Source: DAOUCP01 sp034432155
Lineage (GTDB): Bacteria > Chloroflexota > Anaerolineae > Epilineales > Epilineaceae
Assembly: GCA_034432155.1 (NCBI GenBank)
Contig: DAOUCP010000145.1
Span: 1 to 17,891, forward strand
Direction of reading: 5' to 3'
DNA length: 17,891 nucleotides
This document shows, piece after piece, positions 14,211 to 17,891 of the stretch. Below the pieces are notes generated by a model that searched no databases, was not told the DNA's origin, and saw nothing but the letters and a program-made list of their open reading frames with translations. The position numbers were made by a program, and so were the translations under genes. Numbering within the stretch: the stretch's first letter is position 1; each line of letters starts with the position of its first letter.

Positions 14211-14252
14211 GCTCGGGACACTCCCATTGAGGGACTCCGTTCGTGTCCGAGC
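14211..14252. other. Strong hairpin in the tRNA-Ser to SBBP gap
   Basis: GCTCGGGACAC (14211-14221) pairs with GTGTCCGAGC (14243-14252) with a single bulged G, and TCCC/GGGA can pair inside the loop. There is no T-run on either side, so no ordinary terminator. The 630-nt gap 13939-14568 contains this, the 61-bp repeat, a promoter candidate and a second hairpin; I see no convincing gene in it. Confidence 0.4.
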
Positions 14253-14339
14253 GATCGGCGCGGCAACGCAGTACGTCGGCGAGCTGCAGTACCGACCGAG
14301 ACGGTAACGGCGCGTGTTCGCGATCAGCTAACGGGCCGG

Positions 14340-14368
14340 TTGTCAGACCCTCCTGTTGCTGGTAACCT
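14340..14368 (+). promoter_or_regulatory. Candidate promoter of the SBBP-repeat gene
   Basis: TTGTCA (14340-14345) and TAACCT (14363-14368) are spaced by 17 bases. The -35 matches five of six, the -10 only three of six. Transcription from near 14375 would give a leader of about 190 nt that includes the hairpin at 14426-14451. Confidence 0.35.
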
Positions 14369-14425
14369 TACACTCGGAGTACCGCATCGATCGCGCGGCT
14401 GCTGTGCATTGGCAGAGGGAGGCAG

Positions 14426-14451
14426 CCTTGGCTGGCAAAGCCATGCCAAGG
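14426..14451 (+). other. Strong hairpin in the SBBP-gene leader
   Basis: CCTTGGC-TGGC (14426-14436), loop AAA, and GCCA-T-GCCAAGG (14440-14451) form an 11-bp stem with one bulged T. It is about 120 nt upstream of the start codon. It may stabilise or regulate the mRNA; it lacks the T-run of a terminator. Confidence 0.4.
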
Positions 14452-14568
14452 CGATGACTTGGCAGAGCGTGTCCTCCGTATCGTTCTCGACGGCCGATCT
14501 GCCAGCCGTGCTGGCCGCCACGCGCCGAGGCGACGCTGCTCGACGGTGGATCGAGTGACGAGAGGACG

Positions 14569-17500
14569 ATGAACACTTCCACCTGGGTCTGGCGTCTGCT
14601 GAGCCTCCTGATCGCGGCGAGCACCGGTGTTGCCGGTACGTGGTCAAGGCCGACTGGCCACAGTTGGCCCACATCGTCTCGGTCAGGATGCACTCGAGCG
14701 GCACCGTCACCGGGCACGGCTGTCAGCCCCGGCCACGTGGGCGCCACCGGGTTTTCGGCCGGCGGCCGCTGGACGGCGGCGCAAAGCGCGGCGAAGGTGG
14801 CTCCTGGACTTGGCCGGCTACTGGCAGCTTCGCTCGACATCGCTCCGCCAACACTCGTCTGGAACGTTTTCCTCGGCGCCAGCTCGGACGACCAGATCAG
14901 CAGTGTTGTTACCGACCGCCAGGGAAATGCATACCTCGCCGGTACGTTTTGCCATGATCGGCAGCTGGGAACACCGGTGCGCCCGTTCGCCGGCAAGTGC
15001 GACATCCTTGTCGCCAAGCTGGCGCCCAATGGTGAGCTGGTGTGGCACACATTCCTGGGCGGAGCAGGATTCGAGCGAGGGCTAGCGATTGCCCGCGACG
15101 CCGCTGGCAATCTGTACATCGCTGGCGTGGCTTACGACTCCTGGGGCAACCCGCGGCGCCCATTCACCCCCTCGAACGTCGGTGACCCCGACGCTGTGAT
15201 TGCCAAGCTCGGACCCGACGGCAACCTCATCTGGCTCACGTTCTTGGGCTCGGAGGAGTCGGACAGCGCCACGGCCGTGCTACCTGACGCGCGCGGAAGC
15301 GTCTACGTGCTCGGCGGCAGCCGGGGGCCGTGGGGATCGCCATTGCGACCGCACACGGAAGCAAGGGACGGCTTCGTGGCCAAGCTCGACGCCAACGGCA
15401 ATCTGGTCTGGAACACGTTCTTGGGCGGGCGCGACGTAGACTGGGCGACCGGCCTTGCCCTGGCGCCTGACGGCGACCTATACGTGGCGGGCCTCGGCAC
15501 CCAGCCTTGGTGGTCGAATCCGCTCCAGTCCAGCCCAAACGCCCAAGGCGGGGGTCCGTATCTTGCCCGGCTCAGCCCTGATGGGGCGCTACGCTGGGCC
15601 CACGCTGCCGGCCAAGGAGTTCCGTACGTTCTGGCCATCGATCGGCAGGGCGATCTTTACCTGACAGGGCAAAGCTGGGAGAGCTGGGGAAACCCCTTGC
15701 GGCCACACAGCGGCGATTCCGATATCTTCGTTGCCCGGCTGAGCCCAAACGCAGAGCTGCGTTGGAATACGTTCCTGGGAAGTCCTGCGTCGGACGAGGC
15801 GGCAGCTCTCGCGCTCACCGCGCAGCAGCAGATCATCCTGGTGGGTACGTCGGCAGCAACCTGGGGCACGCCGCGGCGGGAGTTCTCCGGCACCGCGGAG
15901 CGCGACGCCGTCGTGGTCGCCCTGAACGCGGATGGCGAGCTTGCCTGGCACACCTTCTTGGGCAGCAGCGACTGGGATGGTGGGTTGGGTGTCGCCACGC
16001 GTGTTGACGGTACGGTTCTCGTTGCCGGCCAGAGCAGCCGCGACTGGGGCGCCCCGCGGCGCCCCATCCAAGGCATCGACGGCTTTGTCGCCCTGCTGGA
16101 CAACACCGGCGACCTGCTCTGGAACACCTTTCTGGGCACCTATGCACCCGACATGGTGTCCGGGGTGGCCCTTGACGAATGGGGAGATGCCTATGTCGCC
16201 GGTGCGAGCGACGCCTATTGGGAAGCGACACCGCGCAAGCTTGCCTGCAGCCTCACGGGCGAGCCGAACGTCGCCGTGGCCCGGCTGGATTACGAAGGTC
16301 GGACCTATTGGACCAGTTGCCTAGGCGGACCGGACGCCGACGTGGCCTACGGCATCGCGACCAGGCCCGATGGCAGGAGCGGCGTGGTGGGCATGAGTGG
16401 CAGCAGCTGGGGCACGCCAGTCCGCCCGCACGCCGGCGAGGCCGACGCCTTTGTTGCCGGCCTAAGTCCGCAAGGGGAACTCCTTTGGAACACCTTCCTC
16501 GGCGGCCCTGGTGCCGACGAGGCGCGCGGGGTGGCCATGGACGGCCAAGGCGTGATGTACGTGGTGGGCAAGAGCGCCGCCGGCTGGGGCGAGCCCATGC
16601 AGCCTTTCCGCGGCCAAGAGGCCGCCTTCGTGGCCCGCGTGGAGCCGAATGGCGAGCTGGCCTGGCACACCTTCTTGGGCGAGGGCGGCCAACACCTGGC
16701 CCGGGCCGTCGCCCTGGACAGCGCCGGCAACATCTACGTCGCCGGCAGCAGCACGCAGACCTGGGGCACTCCCCGCCGCCCCTTTGGCGGCGGTGGCGAC
16801 GGCTATGTGGCCTGCCTGGGGCCGGAAGGGAATCTCCGCTGGCACACCTTCCTCGGCGGATCGGGCTTGGATGCCGCCCTCGGACTCGCCGTTGCGCCCG
16901 CAGGCGGCCTGTACGTCGTTGGCACCAGCGGCGCCACCTGGGGCCAGCCGCTTTGGCCCCACGCCGGCGACCTCGATGCCTTCGCCGTCCATCTTGACGC
17001 CCAGGGCAACGTCGTCTGGAGCACCTTCCTCGGCGGCGATGGCCAGGATACGGCCAACGCCGTCGCTGTGGACGCCCGCGGCAACCTCTACGTGGTTGGC
17101 ACCACCAGCGCCACCTGGGGCGATCCGGCGCGCAGCTTCGCAGGGACGAGCGATGCCTTCGTGGCCATCCTTGCTCCAACCGGCCAACTGGCCGCGCACC
17201 TCTTCCTGGGCAGTCCGGACTTTGACGCCGGTTACGCCGTTGCCGCAGGACCCGATGGCCAGCTGTGGGTAGGCGGCGAGAGCGCCCGCTCGTGGGGGGA
17301 GCCGATCGACCGGCTCGGCGACTGGGACGCCTTCGTCGCCCTCTTGACGGTGGCCCAACCGCCATCCGAAATGCCCACCCCGAGCAGCCCGGCCACCACG
17401 AGCCCTACCCCGGGCGCCACGGCAACGCCGCGTCCCGCGCCCAGCGCGACGCCGAGCTCGACCCAGACGGCAACCGCTCTCGCGCCGACGCCGGCGCCCA

Positions 17501-17577
17501 CCTTGCCGTCCGATGGCACGCCGTCGCCGGCCGGGCCACTTGCGCGGCAACTGTTCGTTCCATTGGCCATGCGCTAG
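14569..17577 (+). CDS. Secreted SBBP (beta-propeller) repeat protein with C-terminal tag
   Basis: The 1002-residue protein starts with a signal peptide (WRLLSLLIAASTGVAG, 8-23). After a low-complexity stretch, 14 consecutive repeats of about 60 residues fill 98-926. Each begins with a W-x-TFLGG type strand, followed by a region like DARGNLYVVGTT, a WGxPxRPF turn, and DAFVAxLxPxGxL. These are SBBP/beta-propeller repeats (PF06739 type); 14 would give two seven-bladed propellers. A Thr/Pro/Ser-rich linker (about 927-990) then spaces the domain from a short tail, LFVPLAMR, at the very end. Blades 5 and 8 deviate (AHAAG and TSCLG in place of TFLGG). The protein is probably cell-surface or extracellular; a binding role is a guess. 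The ATG at 14569 follows GAGAGGA. Its last 13 codons are unit 1 of a 47-bp tandem array. Confidence 0.88.
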   Translation: MNTSTWVWRLLSLLIAASTGVAGTWSRPTGHSWPTSSRSGCTRAAPSPGTAVSPGHVGATGFSAGGRWTAAQSAAKVAPGLGRLLAASLDIAPPTLVWNVFLGASSDDQISSVVTDRQGNAYLAGTFCHDRQLGTPVRPFAGKCDILVAKLAPNGELVWHTFLGGAGFERGLAIARDAAGNLYIAGVAYDSWGNPRRPFTPSNVGDPDAVIAKLGPDGNLIWLTFLGSEESDSATAVLPDARGSVYVLGGSRGPWGSPLRPHTEARDGFVAKLDANGNLVWNTFLGGRDVDWATGLALAPDGDLYVAGLGTQPWWSNPLQSSPNAQGGGPYLARLSPDGALRWAHAAGQGVPYVLAIDRQGDLYLTGQSWESWGNPLRPHSGDSDIFVARLSPNAELRWNTFLGSPASDEAAALALTAQQQIILVGTSAATWGTPRREFSGTAERDAVVVALNADGELAWHTFLGSSDWDGGLGVATRVDGTVLVAGQSSRDWGAPRRPIQGIDGFVALLDNTGDLLWNTFLGTYAPDMVSGVALDEWGDAYVAGASDAYWEATPRKLACSLTGEPNVAVARLDYEGRTYWTSCLGGPDADVAYGIATRPDGRSGVVGMSGSSWGTPVRPHAGEADAFVAGLSPQGELLWNTFLGGPGADEARGVAMDGQGVMYVVGKSAAGWGEPMQPFRGQEAAFVARVEPNGELAWHTFLGEGGQHLARAVALDSAGNIYVAGSSTQTWGTPRRPFGGGGDGYVACLGPEGNLRWHTFLGGSGLDAALGLAVAPAGGLYVVGTSGATWGQPLWPHAGDLDAFAVHLDAQGNVVWSTFLGGDGQDTANAVAVDARGNLYVVGTTSATWGDPARSFAGTSDAFVAILAPTGQLAAHLFLGSPDFDAGYAVAAGPDGQLWVGGESARSWGEPIDRLGDWDAFVALLTVAQPPSEMPTPSSPATTSPTPGATATPRPAPSATPSSTQTATALAPTPAPTLPSDGTPSPAGPLARQLFVPLAMR

Positions 17578-17726
17578 CTAGACCGCTTGCCTGGCGCCTG
17601 TAGGTGCCATGGGCCATGCGCTAGCTAGACCGCTTGCCTGGCGCCTGTATGTGCCATGGGCCATGCGCTAGCCGGGCCGCTTGCCTGGCAGCTGTTCGTT
17701 CGATTGGCCATGCGCCAGCCGGACCC
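17539..17726 (+). repeat. Four tandem 47-bp units duplicating the 3' end of the SBBP gene
   Basis: Units are 17539-17585, 17586-17632, 17633-17679 and 17680-17726, with no spacers. Unit 1 contains the last 12 sense codons (LARQLFVPLAMR) and the stop. Units 2 and 3 are almost identical to each other (CTTGCCTGGCGCCTGTA start), and unit 4 again carries CTGTTCGTT-type sequence like unit 1. In the codon phase of unit 1, unit 3 reads LAWRLYVPWAMR-stop and unit 4 LAWQLFVRLAMR. The period is not a multiple of three. The array ends one base before the promoter at 17727. Confidence 0.95.
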
Positions 17727-17755
17727 TTGACAAGCCCGCTCCGGTTCGGTATACT
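17727..17755 (+). promoter_or_regulatory. Near-consensus sigma70 promoter
   Basis: TTGACA (17727-17732, perfect) and TATACT (17750-17755, five of six) are spaced by exactly 17 bases. The start should be near 17762, about 70 nt before the ATG at 17834. It is the strongest promoter in the window. Confidence 0.82.
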
Positions 17756-17833
17756 GGTGGTGGCCGCCGCGCCGAGCGCGCGGTGGCGCGTGCGGGTTAT
17801 CTACCCTCGGCTGCGGCGACCGGGAGGTGGAAG

Positions 17834-17891
17834 ATGCCTGCATCTCGTGCTCCTCGCCGGCCTGATGGGCCCGCCGCTTCTTTCACCGCTC
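17834..17891 (+). CDS. N-terminus of a gene cut by the window edge
   Basis: An ATG at 17834 follows the ribosome binding site GGGAGGTGG (17822-17830) and lies downstream of the strong promoter at 17727-17755. The frame stays open to the edge and gives 19 residues starting MPASRAPRRPDGP, too few for identification. An alternative GTG at 17826 in another frame stops after 12 codons and is rejected. Confidence 0.5.
   Translation, partial: MPASRAPRRPDGPAASFTA

Noticed and set aside
14151..14558. 135-codon plus-strand frame before the propeller gene
   Set aside because: It has no domain, no ribosome binding site and runs across both hairpins and the promoter candidate; treated as non-coding.
16253..17550. 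Two minus-strand open frames of about 360-370 codons
   Set aside because: They are antisense shadows of the propeller repeats; their apparent internal repeats simply mirror the plus-strand repeats.

Overview
The window is GC-rich bacterial chromosome, most likely Chloroflexota. The basis is family-level. There is a membrane glycosyltransferase-like protein with tandem C-terminal beta domains, a beta-propeller-repeat secreted protein with a Thr/Pro-rich tail ending in a short hydrophobic-basic tag, and an imuA/imuB/DUF6504-type mutasome locus. A GAAC-N4-GTTC SOS box and sigma70-like TTGACA/TATACT promoters fit a non-proteobacterial regulatory style. The lineage is inferred; no rRNA or other marker gene is present.

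Left part (1-7632): the tail of an unassigned gene, then a leftward two-CBS-domain protein. A rightward carotenoid block follows: cruF (carotenoid 1,2-hydratase), crtI (phytoene desaturase), then one 630-residue protein joining phytoene synthase (CrtB) to a UbiA-family prenyltransferase of the lycopene-elongase kind. A GT-C-like membrane protein is translationally coupled to it. Together these predict a hydroxylated acyclic C50 (bacterioruberin-type) carotenoid, possibly glycosylated. crtI, crtB-ubiA and the GT-C gene overlap or nearly touch and must be co-transcribed; cruF lies 224 nt upstream, with an extended -10 promoter candidate in the gap.

Middle (7633-11264): a KhtT-like regulatory subunit and its CPA2 cation/proton antiporter (start and stop codons overlapping), an RmlC-like nucleotide-sugar epimerase with its own promoter and substituted active-site positions, a short tandem repeat, a leftward PspC-domain membrane protein, and a small antitoxin-like protein with no visible partner.

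Right-middle (11314-13938): a leftward SOS cassette of an ImuA/RecA-like protein, an ImuB-like Y-family polymerase homologue without the catalytic carboxylates but with a perfect clamp-binding QLDLF, and a DUF6504 protein. Its promoter has TTGACA and TATACT with a GAAC-N4-GTTC LexA box in the spacer, and the -10 lies so close to the ATG that the transcript should be leaderless. A tRNA-Ser(GGA) gene is immediately upstream.

Right end (13939-17891): about 630 nt of structured intergenic DNA, then a 1002-residue secreted protein of 14 SBBP-type repeats. Its last codons and stop are the first unit of a four-copy 47-bp tandem array. A near-consensus promoter starts at the base after the array and leads to a gene cut by the window edge. 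Short tandem duplications with periods of 39, 46/47 and 61 bp recur at five places, mostly in 3' or intergenic DNA and once inside the CrtB-UbiA linker.
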